Below are positions 1 to 7,931 of a stretch of 14,156 nucleotides of DNA, in pieces. Position 1 is the stretch's first letter, and each line of letters starts with the position of its first letter. The notes beneath the pieces are model-generated. The model had not been told where the DNA came from. It ran no database searches and worked only from the letters and a program-made list of their open reading frames with translations. This DNA comes from Pseudomonadota bacterium (GTDB taxonomy: Bacteria > Pseudomonadota > Alphaproteobacteria > Rhizobiales > Xanthobacteraceae): assembly GCA_023442085.1 (NCBI GenBank), contig JAEZMT010000395.1:1-14156 (forward strand), read 5' to 3'. The translations under genes and the position numbers were made by a program.

Positions 1-412
1 GCCGCAGCACGCGGTACATCTCGTCCAGCGCGCCCTCGGGGTCGGGCACCAGCGTGATGACGAAGGGCACGGTCACGGCATCGAAGCTGTGGTCGGCGAA
101 GCCCAGCTTGCAGGCGTCCATGGCGCAGAGCAGGCCCACCTGCTTCAGGCCGCGCTCCACCTTCTTCTCCACCGCCTTCTGCAGCATGTGGAAAGACAAA
201 TCGATGCCGGTGACGCGGCAGCCGGCGGGGTAATAGGGCAGCACCAGCCCGGTGCCGACGCCCACTTCCAGAATGTCGGGACCGCACGCGGCGGCGGCGG
301 AGGAGGTCTTGCGCTGGGCATCGGCCAGCAGCTTCACATAGACCTTGTCATAGATGGGCGCCCACTTGGCATAGGCCTTCTTCTGGCCCTCGAGATCGTA
401 CTGAACCGCCAT
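1..412 (-). CDS. pmtA: Class I SAM-dependent methyltransferase, PmtA-like phosphatidylethanolamine N-methyltransferase (3' end outside window)
   Basis: This probably methylates phosphatidylethanolamine stepwise to phosphatidylcholine with S-adenosylmethionine at the inner face of the membrane. The first 137 codons are visible and the rest lies beyond the left edge. The protein starts MAVQYDLEGQKKAYAKWAP, followed by a YDKVY segment. The SAM-binding motif I is DILEVGVGTG at about residues 48-57, followed by the acidic strand RVTGIDLS and, near residue 100, CAMDACKLGFADHSFD. This layout and the GVGTGLxLPxY wording match the Rhodobacter/Sinorhizobium PmtA type as I remember it. UbiE-like or other small-molecule methyltransferases share the fold, so the substrate is inferred. 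The ATG at 412 is preceded by a GGGAGAGA Shine-Dalgarno. The gene lies 57 bases after the mnmA stop on the same strand, so co-transcription is possible. Confidence 0.66.
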   Translation of the reverse strand, partial: MAVQYDLEGQKKAYAKWAPIYDKVYVKLLADAQRKTSSAAAACGPDILEVGVGTGLVLPYYPAGCRVTGIDLSFHMLQKAVEKKVERGLKQVGLLCAMDACKLGFADHSFDAVTVPFVITLVPDPEGALDEMYRVLR

Positions 413-429
413 TGCCGTCTCTCCCGCCC

Positions 430-457
430 CAAGTCCCGAGCGCAAACAAGTCCCGAG
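430..457. repeat. 11-base perfect direct repeat upstream of the methyltransferase
   Basis: CAAGTCCCGAG occurs at 430-440 and again at 447-457, with a 6-base spacer and a 17-base period. On the minus strand this reads CTCGGGACTTG twice, 18 to 45 bases upstream of the methyltransferase ATG and just after the mnmA stop. Two sites spaced about 1.5 helical turns apart could be operator half-sites, or simply a local tandem duplication. No regulator is recognised. Confidence 0.6.
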
Positions 458-469
458 GGCAACCCGGCC

Positions 470-1651
470 TCAGGCGACCTCCGCGACCGCCTTCGCCACC
501 CGCTCCGCCTTCACGATGGTGCCGCCGCCGAGAAGGCGGGCACCGGCACCGGGGGCATCGTAGAGCACGCAGGCCTGCCCCGGCGCAACGCCTTCCTCGC
601 CGAGCGCCAGATGGACCGCAGGGGCGCCATCCGCCGTGCGGCCGAGGCGCGCCGGTACCGGGGGACGGGTGGACCGCACCTTCACATAGACCTCGGTCTC
701 GGCATCGAGTGCCGCGTCGAAGGGAATGTCGCCCAGCCAGTTCACATCGGCCATGGAAATGGCGCGCACCGCCAAGGCCTCGCGCGGACCGACGCGCACC
801 TCGCGGCGGCTCGCGTCGATGGAAATTACATAGAGCGGCTCTGGCGTGGCGATGCCGAGGCCCTTGCGCTGGCCGATGGTGTAATGGAGCACGCCCTTGT
901 GGCGACCGAGCACCCGGCCGTCCAGATGCACGATGTCGCCCGCCTCGCCGGCCTCCGGCCGCAGGCGCTGCACCACCTCGGCATAATCGCCGCCGGGCAC
1001 GAAGCAGATGTCCTGGCTGTCAGGCTTCTCCGCCACCGGCAGGCCGAATTCGGCCGCGAGCGCCCGCACGTCCGCCTTCTGCATCTCGCCAAGCGGGAAG
1101 CGCAGCTTGTCGAGCTGGGCGGCCGTGGTGGCATAGAGGAAATAGGACTGGTCCCGCGCCTCCTCTGCCGCGCGGAACAGGCCCCGCCCGCCCCCCGGCA
1201 GCGCGCGGCTCGCCACATAATGGCCGGTGGCGAGATAGCGCGCGCCCAGTTCCTCGGCGGTGGCGAGCAGGTCGCGGAACTTGACGGTGCGGTTGCAGTC
1301 CACGCAGGGGATGGGGGTGACGCCGGCCGCATAGCTCGCGGCGAAGCGGTCGATCACCTCTTCGCGGAAGCGGCTTTCGTAATCGAGCACGTAGTGCGGG
1401 ATGCCGAGCGTGCGGGCGACCTCGCTGGCGTCATAGATGTCCTGTCCCGCGCAGCAGGAGCCGGCCCGGTGCGCCGCCTCGCCATGATCGTAGAGCTGGA
1501 GGGTCACCCCTACCACGTCATAGCCCGCGCGGGCGAGCAGCGCCGCGACCACGGACGAATCCACCCCGCCCGACATGGCCACGACGACGCGGGTCGTCGC
1601 CCGCTCGGCACGGGTCGCATCGGAAGCATCGAGATGGAGGTCGTCGGTCAT
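470..1651 (-). CDS. mnmA: tRNA-specific 2-thiouridylase MnmA
   Basis: This enzyme thiolates C2 of uridine 34 in the tRNAs for Lys, Glu and Gln, using ATP and a sulfur relay, in the cytoplasm. The 393-residue protein is somewhat longer than the E. coli enzyme, mainly through an acidic N-terminal extension of about 20 residues. The PP-loop AMSGGVDSS is at residues 25-33. The catalytic cysteine is C119 in PCVDCNRTVKF, and the second catalytic cysteine is C216 in DSQDICFVPGGDY. ATGHY (141-145) and DQSYFLY (167-173) are further family signatures. The C-terminal half carries the GQRKGLG segment and the beta-barrel region. The gene is complete with all key residues present. The Shine-Dalgarno before the ATG is weak, and the extra N-terminal residues could mean that a later start is used, although the next in-frame ATG falls inside the PP-loop. 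Confidence 0.97.
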   Translation of the reverse strand: MTDDLHLDASDATRAERATTRVVVAMSGGVDSSVVAALLARAGYDVVGVTLQLYDHGEAAHRAGSCCAGQDIYDASEVARTLGIPHYVLDYESRFREEVIDRFAASYAAGVTPIPCVDCNRTVKFRDLLATAEELGARYLATGHYVASRALPGGGRGLFRAAEEARDQSYFLYATTAAQLDKLRFPLGEMQKADVRALAAEFGLPVAEKPDSQDICFVPGGDYAEVVQRLRPEAGEAGDIVHLDGRVLGRHKGVLHYTIGQRKGLGIATPEPLYVISIDASRREVRVGPREALAVRAISMADVNWLGDIPFDAALDAETEVYVKVRSTRPPVPARLGRTADGAPAVHLALGEEGVAPGQACVLYDAPGAGARLLGGGTIVKAERVAKAVAEVA

Positions 1652-1744
1652 CTTGGATCGCGGGGCCCGAAGGGAGCGCGGCAGAACGTATGCCGCACCG
1701 TCGCCTCATGCAAACGATTGGCATCTGAGCCACGCGAGCGCGGC

Positions 1745-1766
1745 AAAAAAACGGCTGTCCCGCCCG
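1745..1766 (-). terminator. Weak intrinsic-terminator candidate after glnD
   Basis: On the minus strand, about 15 bases after the glnD stop, CGGGC, a 6-base loop and GCCG are followed directly by seven Ts (1751 down to 1745). The stem is only four pairs with one bulged G, so efficiency is doubtful. The position between glnD and mnmA fits a terminator, and the T tract stands out in GC-rich sequence. Confidence 0.33.
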
Positions 1767-1781
1767 CTCGGCGTCCTGCTT

Positions 1782-4586
1782 TCACCCCCGCGCCACCCGG
1801 CGCGCGGGCTCCTCGTCCTCCACCGGCCCCTCGAACACCGAGACGAGGGCGCGGCGGATGGTGGACTGGCGAGCGGCCCCCGTGATCTTCGCGCCCATCA
1901 AATCGGTGACGTAGAACACGTCCACCGCCCGCTCGCCGAAGGTGGCGACATGGGCCGAGGCGATGTTCAGGTTGAGCCGTGACAGGGTGTTGGTGAGGGC
2001 GAACAGAAGGCCCGGGCGGTCGAGGCCGGAGACCTCCATCACCGTGTGCCGGTTGGACCAGGAATTGTTCACCGTCACCTCGGGCTCCACCGTGAAGGTG
2101 CGACGGCCCTTGGGCAGCTTCTTGGCCATCACTTCCGGCAGGCGCACCTCGCCTGTCAGGGCCTGCTCCACCGCCTCCCGGATGCGGTTGGCGCGCCTGA
2201 GTTCGTCTTCGTCATGGTCGAAGGCGCGGCGGATGGCGATGGTATCGAGCGCCAGACCGTCCGTGGTGGTGGAGATCTGCGCGTCCACGATGTTGGCGCC
2301 CGCAGCCGCGCAGGCCCCGGCGATGATGGACAGCAGCTTGGGATGGTCCGGCGCCAGAACGGTGAGCGTGGTGATGCCGCGGCCCGGCTCCAGCGCCGCA
2401 TGGGTGGCGATGGAGCGGCCGGCCGTCTCCGCCTCATCGACGAAGCGGGCATGGCGCAGCTTGGTGTCGAGGTCCACGCGCAGCCAGTAGGGCGGATAAT
2501 GGCGCGCCACATAGGCGGCCACCTTCTCGTCGTCCCAGTCAGACAATGCATTGCGAAACTGGGACTGGGCGGCCGTGACGCGCTTGCCCCGGTCCACCTC
2601 GGAGAAGCCGCCGGTGAGCACCGGCTCGGTCTCGTAATAGAGCGTGCGCAGGAGCTGCGCCTTCCAACCGTTCCAGGTGCCCGGCCCCACCGCCTTGATA
2701 TCGGCGGTGGTGAGGATGGTGAGCAGCTTCATCCGCTCGAGATTCTGCACCACGGCGGCAAAATTCTCGATGGTCTTGCGATCCGAGAGGTCGCGGGACT
2801 GGGCGACCGTGGACATGACGAGGTGCTGCTCCACCAGCCAGGCCACCGTCTCGGTTTCCACGGGCGAAAGGCCGAAGCGCGGGCAGAGCTTGCGGGCGAT
2901 GCGGGCGCCCGCCACGGAATGATCCTCCGGCCGGCCCTTCGCGATATCGTGCAGCAGGAGCGCCACATAGAGCAGATTGCGGTTCTTCACCGTGCCCATC
3001 AGCTCGTTGGCGAGCCCGTTGTCCGGGTTCACCTTGCGCTCGATCTCCGACAGGATGCCGATGCAGCGCAGCAGGTGCTCGTCCACCGTGTAGTGGTGGT
3101 ACATGTTGAACTGCATCATGGCGACGACCTTGCCGAATTCCGGCAGGAATCGCCCCAGCACGCCCACCTCGTTCATCCGCCGCAGCACCGTCTCGGGCGC
3201 GTCCTTCGAGGTGACGATCTCCAGGAACAGGCGGTTCGCCTCCGGATTCTCGCGCAGGCCGGCGTCGATCAGCGACAGGGAGCGGGCGGCGAGCTGGCTG
3301 GCATCGGGATGGAGCGCGAGGTTGCGCTTGTCCGCCACGTGGAAGATGCGGATGAGGTTCACCGGGTCGCGGTTGAACGCCTCTGGGTCCGCCACATTGA
3401 GGCGGTCATGGTCGAGGATGAAATCCGGCGTGTCCTTGAGCGTGATGCGCCGGGACCCGGCGCGAAAACGCTCCACCATACCCTTGAGGCCCGGCACCGG
3501 CTTCTCGTGGCGCTCTTCCAGCGCGGCGGAGAGGATGGCGGTGAGGTCGCCCACATCCTTCGCCACGAGGAAATAGTGCTTCATGAAGCGTTCCACGTCC
3601 TTCTGGCCGGGGTGCTCCGTATAGCCGAGGCGCAGCGCCATCTCCCGCTGCAGGTCGAAGGACAGGCGGTCTTCAGCGCGGCCGGTGAGGAAGTGCAGGT
3701 GGCAGCGCACCGACCAGAGGAAGTCCTCGCACCTCTTGAAGAGGCGCGCTTCCTCGCGGGTGAACACGCCCTTGGCGACCAACTGGCTCGCCGTCTGCAC
3801 CCGGTAGACGTATTTGGCGATCCAGAAGAGGGTGTGGAGGTCGCGAAGGCCGCCCTTGCTCTCCTTGACATTCGGCTCGACGAGATAGCGCGACTGCCCG
3901 GAGCGGCGCAGGCGGTCCTCGCGCTCGGCCATCTTGGCGGCGACGAACTCGGCGCCGGTGCCCTCGACCACTTCCTTGTCGAAGCGCGTCTCCAGATCCT
4001 CGAACAGCGCCTTGTCGCCGACGAGATAGCGGGCTTCGAGGATGGAGGTGCGGATGGTGAAGTCGGCCCGCGCCTGCCGCAGGCATTCCTCCACCGAGCG
4101 GGTGGCGTGACCCACCTTCAGGCCGAGATCCCAGAGAATGTAGAGCATGGCCTCGGCGACGCTCTCGCCCCAGGCCGTCTGCTTGTAGGGCAGTACGAAC
4201 AGGATGTCGGTGTCGGAGCCCGGCGCCATCATGCCGCGGCCGTACCCGCCCACCGCCGCCACGGCCATGCGCTCGGAGCGGGAGGGGTTGTCCACCGGGT
4301 AGAGGAAGGTGGTCGCCACCTCATAGGCGCTGGTGATGACCGCGTCCTGAAGCGCGGAAAGACGCATGGCGCAGCAGCGGCCGCAGCCGTCTTCCAGAAG
4401 CAGGCGCTCGGCTTCCGCGCGGCCCTCCTGCATGCCCTTCTTGAGCCGGGCGACGACGGCATTGCGCAGATCGAGGTCGCGCCCCTTGTGGGCGGAAGCG
4501 ATTTCCCTGATCTCGGCCTTGAGGGCCTGGCCTTCGAAGGGTTCGCCGATAACGCGGTTGACCTTGGAGGAACGGACGGTGGGCAT
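1782..4586 (-). CDS. glnD: [Protein-PII] uridylyltransferase / uridylyl-removing enzyme GlnD
   Basis: GlnD senses glutamine and adds or removes UMP on the PII proteins GlnB and GlnK, so it sits at the top of nitrogen control. The 934-residue protein has the full domain order. The nucleotidyltransferase motif is GGYGRG at 113-118 with SDTD at 124-127. The GlnD-specific middle region contains KESKGGLRDL near 241-250. The HD phosphohydrolase domain shows HHYTVDEH (497-504) and LLLHDIAKG (543-551). Two C-terminal ACT domains lie at about 739-815 (LAPDHPKLLS) and 847-925 (VSGLDRPGLL). Nothing is missing. The ATG at 4586 (MPTVRSSKVN) was chosen because the only upstream in-frame alternative nearby is a TTG at 4637. 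Neither start has a clear Shine-Dalgarno. The gene is divergent from the exported proline-rich protein gene. Confidence 0.97.
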   Translation of the reverse strand: MPTVRSSKVNRVIGEPFEGQALKAEIREIASAHKGRDLDLRNAVVARLKKGMQEGRAEAERLLLEDGCGRCCAMRLSALQDAVITSAYEVATTFLYPVDNPSRSERMAVAAVGGYGRGMMAPGSDTDILFVLPYKQTAWGESVAEAMLYILWDLGLKVGHATRSVEECLRQARADFTIRTSILEARYLVGDKALFEDLETRFDKEVVEGTGAEFVAAKMAEREDRLRRSGQSRYLVEPNVKESKGGLRDLHTLFWIAKYVYRVQTASQLVAKGVFTREEARLFKRCEDFLWSVRCHLHFLTGRAEDRLSFDLQREMALRLGYTEHPGQKDVERFMKHYFLVAKDVGDLTAILSAALEERHEKPVPGLKGMVERFRAGSRRITLKDTPDFILDHDRLNVADPEAFNRDPVNLIRIFHVADKRNLALHPDASQLAARSLSLIDAGLRENPEANRLFLEIVTSKDAPETVLRRMNEVGVLGRFLPEFGKVVAMMQFNMYHHYTVDEHLLRCIGILSEIERKVNPDNGLANELMGTVKNRNLLYVALLLHDIAKGRPEDHSVAGARIARKLCPRFGLSPVETETVAWLVEQHLVMSTVAQSRDLSDRKTIENFAAVVQNLERMKLLTILTTADIKAVGPGTWNGWKAQLLRTLYYETEPVLTGGFSEVDRGKRVTAAQSQFRNALSDWDDEKVAAYVARHYPPYWLRVDLDTKLRHARFVDEAETAGRSIATHAALEPGRGITTLTVLAPDHPKLLSIIAGACAAAGANIVDAQISTTTDGLALDTIAIRRAFDHDEDELRRANRIREAVEQALTGEVRLPEVMAKKLPKGRRTFTVEPEVTVNNSWSNRHTVMEVSGLDRPGLLFALTNTLSRLNLNIASAHVATFGERAVDVFYVTDLMGAKITGAARQSTIRRALVSVFEGPVEDEEPARRVARG

Positions 4587-4699
4587 TGCTCGGCGATCTG
4601 GAGGCACGAAGGACAGGAGCCTGTATCTGTACCGCAATCAGCGCCCGGCCGCGAGCGTCGTCGACGGCTGACCCTCGAAACCGCCGGCGCGAAACCTAT
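4587..4699. promoter_or_regulatory. Divergent intergenic region between glnD and the exported-protein gene
   Basis: These 113 bases must hold the promoters for both divergent genes unless transcription enters from further away. A TATA-rich stretch (CCTATATG, 4695-4702) is the only AT-rich patch and could be a -10 element for the plus-strand gene, but no -35 lies at a normal distance. If it is a real -10, the plus-strand gene would start translation downstream, at 4769. No convincing promoter is seen for glnD. Confidence 0.3.
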
Positions 4700-5185
4700 A
4701 TGTTGGTGATGAACCACACGCCGGCCGGACAGCACCCGACGAGGGGTGCCCTGACATTCCGCAACGTCATGCGCGGCGTCGCGGCGCTGGTGATCGCCCT
4801 TGTGCCGGCCGGAGCCTTGGCCGGGACGGGAATCGGCACGCCCATCGTCGGGGGAGCCGCGGTAATCCCGCCGATCCAGCGGCCGGCGCCCCGGCCCACG
4901 GTGCGACCGGCGCCGGTCGTTCCGCGCGCCCCCACGGTCGTGACACCCCGGCCGAAGCTGCCGGCGCCGAAGCCGGTGGTGCCGGCGGACCCCACTCCCA
5001 TCATCCAGTCCCCGCCGTTCCGCGCCAACACGCCCATCGGCGCCCAGCCGGGCTCCGGCGCGCCGCTCGGCGTGCTGCCTGGCGGACTCGCGACGCCCCT
5101 CGTCGGCCCGGCACCGGCGCCGAACACCTGCTGGTTCTACACGACGCCGGCGAAGACCGTGGGCTACTGGAGCAAGTGCCCCTAG
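4700..5185 (+). CDS. Exported proline-rich protein of unknown function
   Basis: I do not recognise this gene. As drawn it encodes 161 residues. A hydrophobic signal-like segment at about 24-41 (MRGVAALVIALVPAGALAG) ends in an AxA-type cleavage site. The mature part is rich in proline, with short PxP, APRP and PAPKP runs at about residues 55-105 that suggest an extended or wall-spanning linker. It ends in a distinct aromatic motif, CWFYTTPAKTVGYWSKCP, with cysteines 144 and 160 that could form a disulfide in the periplasm. The start is uncertain: ATGs at 4700, 4709 and 4769 are all in frame and none has a good Shine-Dalgarno, and the 4769 start would give a compact signal peptide. The PBP gene lies 185 bases downstream on the same strand, so an envelope role is a guess from context. 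The opposite frame is also open but has no signal or domain. Confidence 0.68.
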   Translation: MLVMNHTPAGQHPTRGALTFRNVMRGVAALVIALVPAGALAGTGIGTPIVGGAAVIPPIQRPAPRPTVRPAPVVPRAPTVVTPRPKLPAPKPVVPADPTPIIQSPPFRANTPIGAQPGSGAPLGVLPGGLATPLVGPAPAPNTCWFYTTPAKTVGYWSKCP

Positions 5186-5240
5186 GGGATGCTCAGTCCC
5201 GCAGCGACCCGAAAACGCTTGCGGCGTAACGCTTCCTTGA

Positions 5241-5255
5241 GGTGAGGCGATCACC
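5241..5255. repeat. Small perfect inverted repeat upstream of the PBP gene
   Basis: GGTGA-GGCGA-TCACC is a 5-base perfect inverted repeat with a 5-base centre, about 115 bases before the PBP start. It could be an operator, but a repeat this short is expected by chance in several kilobases. A weak GGGA/TCCC inverted pair lies just after the preceding stop codon (about 5186-5201). It is too short and lacks a T tract, so it is not called a terminator. Confidence 0.25.
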
Positions 5256-5370
5256 ATGTGCCGCAACGGCTGATCTTCGCCCCATTTTGGTGGTCGAAGG
5301 GGCCGCGCCTGCGACGCAGGCCGGCGACGCGACGGGACATGGCATGACGGCACACGGACGGGGGGATGGC

Positions 5371-7566
5371 ATGAGGCGCGAGCCGCTCATGGAGCGGCCC
5401 GAATCCCTGTTCGATATCCGCCTTGATCCCCGCGACCGTTCCGCCGCCCCGCCGCCCGAGCCGCCGGCTCCTTCCCGCAAGCCGACCCCGCGCCCCAAGG
5501 CCAAGGCTGAGCCCGACATGCGTTCCGCCCCCGCCCCGCGCCGTGGCCGCTCCGATCCGCCGCCCCGCCCGCCCCGTCGCGGTGGCGGCCGCGTCCTGTT
5601 CCGGCTGGTGAAGTGGGGCCTCATCCTTGGCGTATGGGCGCTGCTCGCCCTCACGGGCGTCATCGCCTACGAGGCGTCGAAGCTGCCGCCCATGCAGACG
5701 CTGATGATCCCCAAGCGTCCGCCCACCGTCACCGTCCAGGGAGCCAACGGCAAGACTATCGCGACCCGTGGCGACATGGGCGGAGTCGCCGTTCCCATCG
5801 GCGAGCTGCCGCCCTATCTGCCCAAGGCCTTTGTCGCCATCGAGGACCAGCGCTTCTACAGCCATTTCGGGCTTGATCCGGAAGGCCTCGCGCGCGCCTT
5901 GGTCACCAACCTCACCTCCCGCCGCCTGCGGCAGGGCGGCTCGACGCTGACGCAGCAGCTTGCCAAGAACCTGTTTCTCACCCAGGAGCGCACCGCATCC
6001 CGCAAGATGCAGGAGCTGGTGCTGGCCTTGTGGCTGGAGCACAAATTCTCCAAGGACCAGCTGCTCGACCTCTACCTGAACCGCGTCTATTTCGGCGCCG
6101 GCGCCTATGGCGTCGAGGCGGCGGCGCAGCGCTATTTCGGCAAGTCGGCCCGGCAGGTGACGGTCGCCGAGGCGGCCATGCTGGCCGGTCTCGTCAATTC
6201 CCCCTCCCGCCTCGCGCCGACGCGGAACCTGAAGGGCGCGCAGGCCCGCGCCAATCTCGTGCTTGCGGCCATGCGCGACCAGAAGATGATCACCACCGAC
6301 GTGGCGAGCGCCGCACAGGCGCGCCCGGCGCAGCTCGCCCGCGCCGGCATGCCCGATTCTTCCGGCTATGTGGCCGACTGGGTGATGGACCAGCTGGATT
6401 CCGTCCTCGGCGACGGCGAACTGCCCGGCGATGTGGTGGTGCGCACCACCATCGATCCCGCGCTGCAGAAGGCGGGCGAGGCCGCGCTGGAGGACACGCT
6501 GGCGAAATCCGGCACCAAGTACGGCGTCGGCCAGGGCGCGGTGGTCGTGCTCGATCCGGATGGCGGCGTGAAGGCACTCATCGGCGGGCGCTCCTATGCC
6601 GATAGCCAGTACAACCGCGCGGTCACCGCCCGCCGGCAGCCGGGCTCGGCCTTCAAGCCCTTCATCTATCTCACCGCCGTGGAACATGGGCTGACGCCGG
6701 AAACCGTGCGCGATGACGCGCCTATCCAGCTCAAGGGGTGGCGGCCCGAAAACTCCACCCGCGAATATCGCGGACCGGTGACGCTCACCACCGCGCTCGC
6801 GTTGTCGCTCAACACCGTGTCCGTGCGCCTCGCGCTGGAGTTCGGTCCCAAGGCCGTGGTGCAGACCGCCCACCGCATGGGCATCAGTTCCAATCTCGAT
6901 CCCAACCCCTCCATCGCGCTGGGCACATCCGAAGTGTCGGTGCTGGAGCTTGCCGGCGCCTACACCCCGTTCGCCAACGGCGGCCTCGGGGTGATGCCCC
7001 ATGTCATCGACAGCGTGATCGGGCCGGACGGCAAGCCGCTCTACGAGCGCAACGTCACCGGCATGGGTCGGGTGGTCGCCTCCGAATATGTGGCGATGAT
7101 GAACCACATGATGACCCAGACGCTGGCCGCGGGAACCGCGCGCCGTGCCGATCTGCCGGGCTGGGAGGCCGCCGGCAAGACCGGCACCTCGCAGGATTAT
7201 CGCGACGCCTGGTTCGTGGGATACACGGCGAAGTACGTCACGGCGGTCTGGCTCGGCAACGACGATTCCTCCCCCACCAAGAAGGCCTCCGGCGCCAATC
7301 TTCCGGTGGAGGTGTGGAGCCGCGTCATGAAGGCGGCGCACCAGGGCGTGCCGGTGGCGGAGCTGCCGGGCGGGCTTCGATCCTACGGCTTCGGCGGCAA
7401 TGGCTATGGCCAGCCGGGCGGCACCTATCTCCCGCCTGCCGACCTGCCGGACGACCGGCCGGCCGCCGTGGTGGGCCAGATGCCGCCGCGCCCGCCCCAG
7501 CAGGAGCCGCCCATGACGCTGGACCGCTGGTTCGCTGAGACTTTCCTCGGCCAGGGCCGGCGCTGA
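5371..7566 (+). CDS. Class A penicillin-binding protein, PBP1A family
   Basis: This bifunctional peptidoglycan synthase is anchored in the inner membrane. It polymerises lipid II with its glycosyltransferase domain and cross-links stem peptides with its transpeptidase domain. The 731-residue protein begins with a cytosolic tail of about 75 residues that is unusually rich in Pro and Arg. One membrane helix follows at about 77-100. The GT51 domain shows EDQRFYSHFG (158-167, catalytic Glu158) and QGGSTLTQQLAKN (188-200). The transpeptidase domain shows PGSAFKPF with catalytic Ser426, SLN at 479-481 and KTGTS at 603-607. The C-terminus is Pro/Gly-rich. The ATG at 5371 was chosen for its strong upstream GGGGGGA at 5360-5366. 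The ATG at 5344 and a GTG at 5242 are in-frame alternatives. The motifs identify class A PBPs firmly, but the exact paralogue among alphaproteobacterial PBP1 types is not decided. Confidence 0.93.
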   Translation: MRREPLMERPESLFDIRLDPRDRSAAPPPEPPAPSRKPTPRPKAKAEPDMRSAPAPRRGRSDPPPRPPRRGGGRVLFRLVKWGLILGVWALLALTGVIAYEASKLPPMQTLMIPKRPPTVTVQGANGKTIATRGDMGGVAVPIGELPPYLPKAFVAIEDQRFYSHFGLDPEGLARALVTNLTSRRLRQGGSTLTQQLAKNLFLTQERTASRKMQELVLALWLEHKFSKDQLLDLYLNRVYFGAGAYGVEAAAQRYFGKSARQVTVAEAAMLAGLVNSPSRLAPTRNLKGAQARANLVLAAMRDQKMITTDVASAAQARPAQLARAGMPDSSGYVADWVMDQLDSVLGDGELPGDVVVRTTIDPALQKAGEAALEDTLAKSGTKYGVGQGAVVVLDPDGGVKALIGGRSYADSQYNRAVTARRQPGSAFKPFIYLTAVEHGLTPETVRDDAPIQLKGWRPENSTREYRGPVTLTTALALSLNTVSVRLALEFGPKAVVQTAHRMGISSNLDPNPSIALGTSEVSVLELAGAYTPFANGGLGVMPHVIDSVIGPDGKPLYERNVTGMGRVVASEYVAMMNHMMTQTLAAGTARRADLPGWEAAGKTGTSQDYRDAWFVGYTAKYVTAVWLGNDDSSPTKKASGANLPVEVWSRVMKAAHQGVPVAELPGGLRSYGFGGNGYGQPGGTYLPPADLPDDRPAAVVGQMPPRPPQQEPPMTLDRWFAETFLGQGRR

Positions 7567-7663
7567 TCGGCAGCGGCCCTCTTTTCCCAACGTGAGCATT
7601 ACGACCAAAGGCGAGGGCACTGCACCCCTCACCCGAAAGTATTAGGCACGCCTCCCGCCCGAC

Positions 7664-7690
7664 ACGATCGTTTCCCGCCCGGAAAATCGT
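7664..7690. repeat. Bulged hairpin, ACGAT..TTTCC / GGAAA-ATCGT
   Basis: ACGAT (7664-7668) and TTTCC (7671-7675) pair with GGAAA (7681-7685) and ATCGT (7686-7690). This makes ten base pairs with a 2-base bulge (CG) and a CGCCC loop. It starts about 100 bases after the PBP stop. It could be a factor-assisted terminator or RNA-stability hairpin for the PBP message, or an operator. No T tract follows, so it is not a typical intrinsic terminator. Confidence 0.45.
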
Positions 7691-7791
7691 CGCGCACGCG
7701 ACGTATTAAGTCGTCGAAATCGGCGGCAAGTATTTGCAGATCATCGATTCTCGCGTGCTTCCTGCAAGCCCGCGACGCGCTGCACAATACA

Positions 7792-7808
7792 TTCGGCGTA
7801 TGGCCGAA
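7792..7808. repeat. Perfect 6-base inverted repeat TTCGGC-N5-GCCGAA
   Basis: TTCGGC (7792-7797) and GCCGAA (7803-7808) flank a 5-base centre, about 145 bases before the DUF485 start. The 17-base dyad has the size of a dimeric-regulator operator. The regulator is unknown and no match to a named binding site is claimed. Confidence 0.4.
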
Positions 7809-7911
7809 AGTACGGGGTTTCCTCAACTAGCGCGCGGCCTCGGCTCTGGTACAGAGTGCGAGATGACAAGGCCGGCTGAGGCCAAGGTCGATCACGAAGA
7901 TAACAACCGGG

Positions 7912-7931
7912 GCCCACGGGGTACCGCGGGC
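7912..7931 (+). repeat. GC-rich hairpin just before the DUF485 ribosome-binding site
   Basis: GCCCACGG (7912-7919) and CCGCGGGC (7924-7931) form an eight-position stem with one A/C mismatch and a GGTA loop, extendable by G-U pairs. It ends about 5 bases before the Shine-Dalgarno region and 20 bases before the ATG. In the mRNA it could influence translation initiation or 5' end stability. Confidence 0.45.

Noticed and set aside
1518..1733. 71-codon minus-strand frame between mnmA and glnD
   Set aside because: It largely overlaps the start of mnmA in another frame and shows no domain or ribosome-binding site.
4635..4637. TTG as an upstream start for glnD, adding 17 residues
   Set aside because: It is a rare start codon with no Shine-Dalgarno. 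The ATG at 4586 gives a normal GlnD N-terminus.
4696..5127. Gly/Ala/Thr-rich open frame on the minus strand over the exported-protein gene
   Set aside because: No signal, no domain, and its composition is the complement of the proline-rich plus frame, which has a signal peptide.
5251..7632. Very long open frame of 793 codons antisense to the PBP gene
   Set aside because: It is rich in His, Arg and Gly, has no domain, and mirrors the third-position GC of the real gene. The same holds for long frames at 2046-4709 (plus), 89-1885 (plus), 8191-9999 (minus), 9939-11207 (minus) and 12320-13984 (minus).
7724..7738. Sigma-54 like -24/-12 element (GGCAAG...TTTGCA)
   Set aside because: The GG and GC cores are separated by 9 bases instead of 10, and the TGGCAC half is degenerate, so it is unlikely to work.
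7909..7929. Cluster of palindromic hexamers GGGCCC, GGTACC, CCGCGG
   Set aside because: These are by-products of one GC-rich hairpin; there is no sign of a cloning scar or a restriction-related function.
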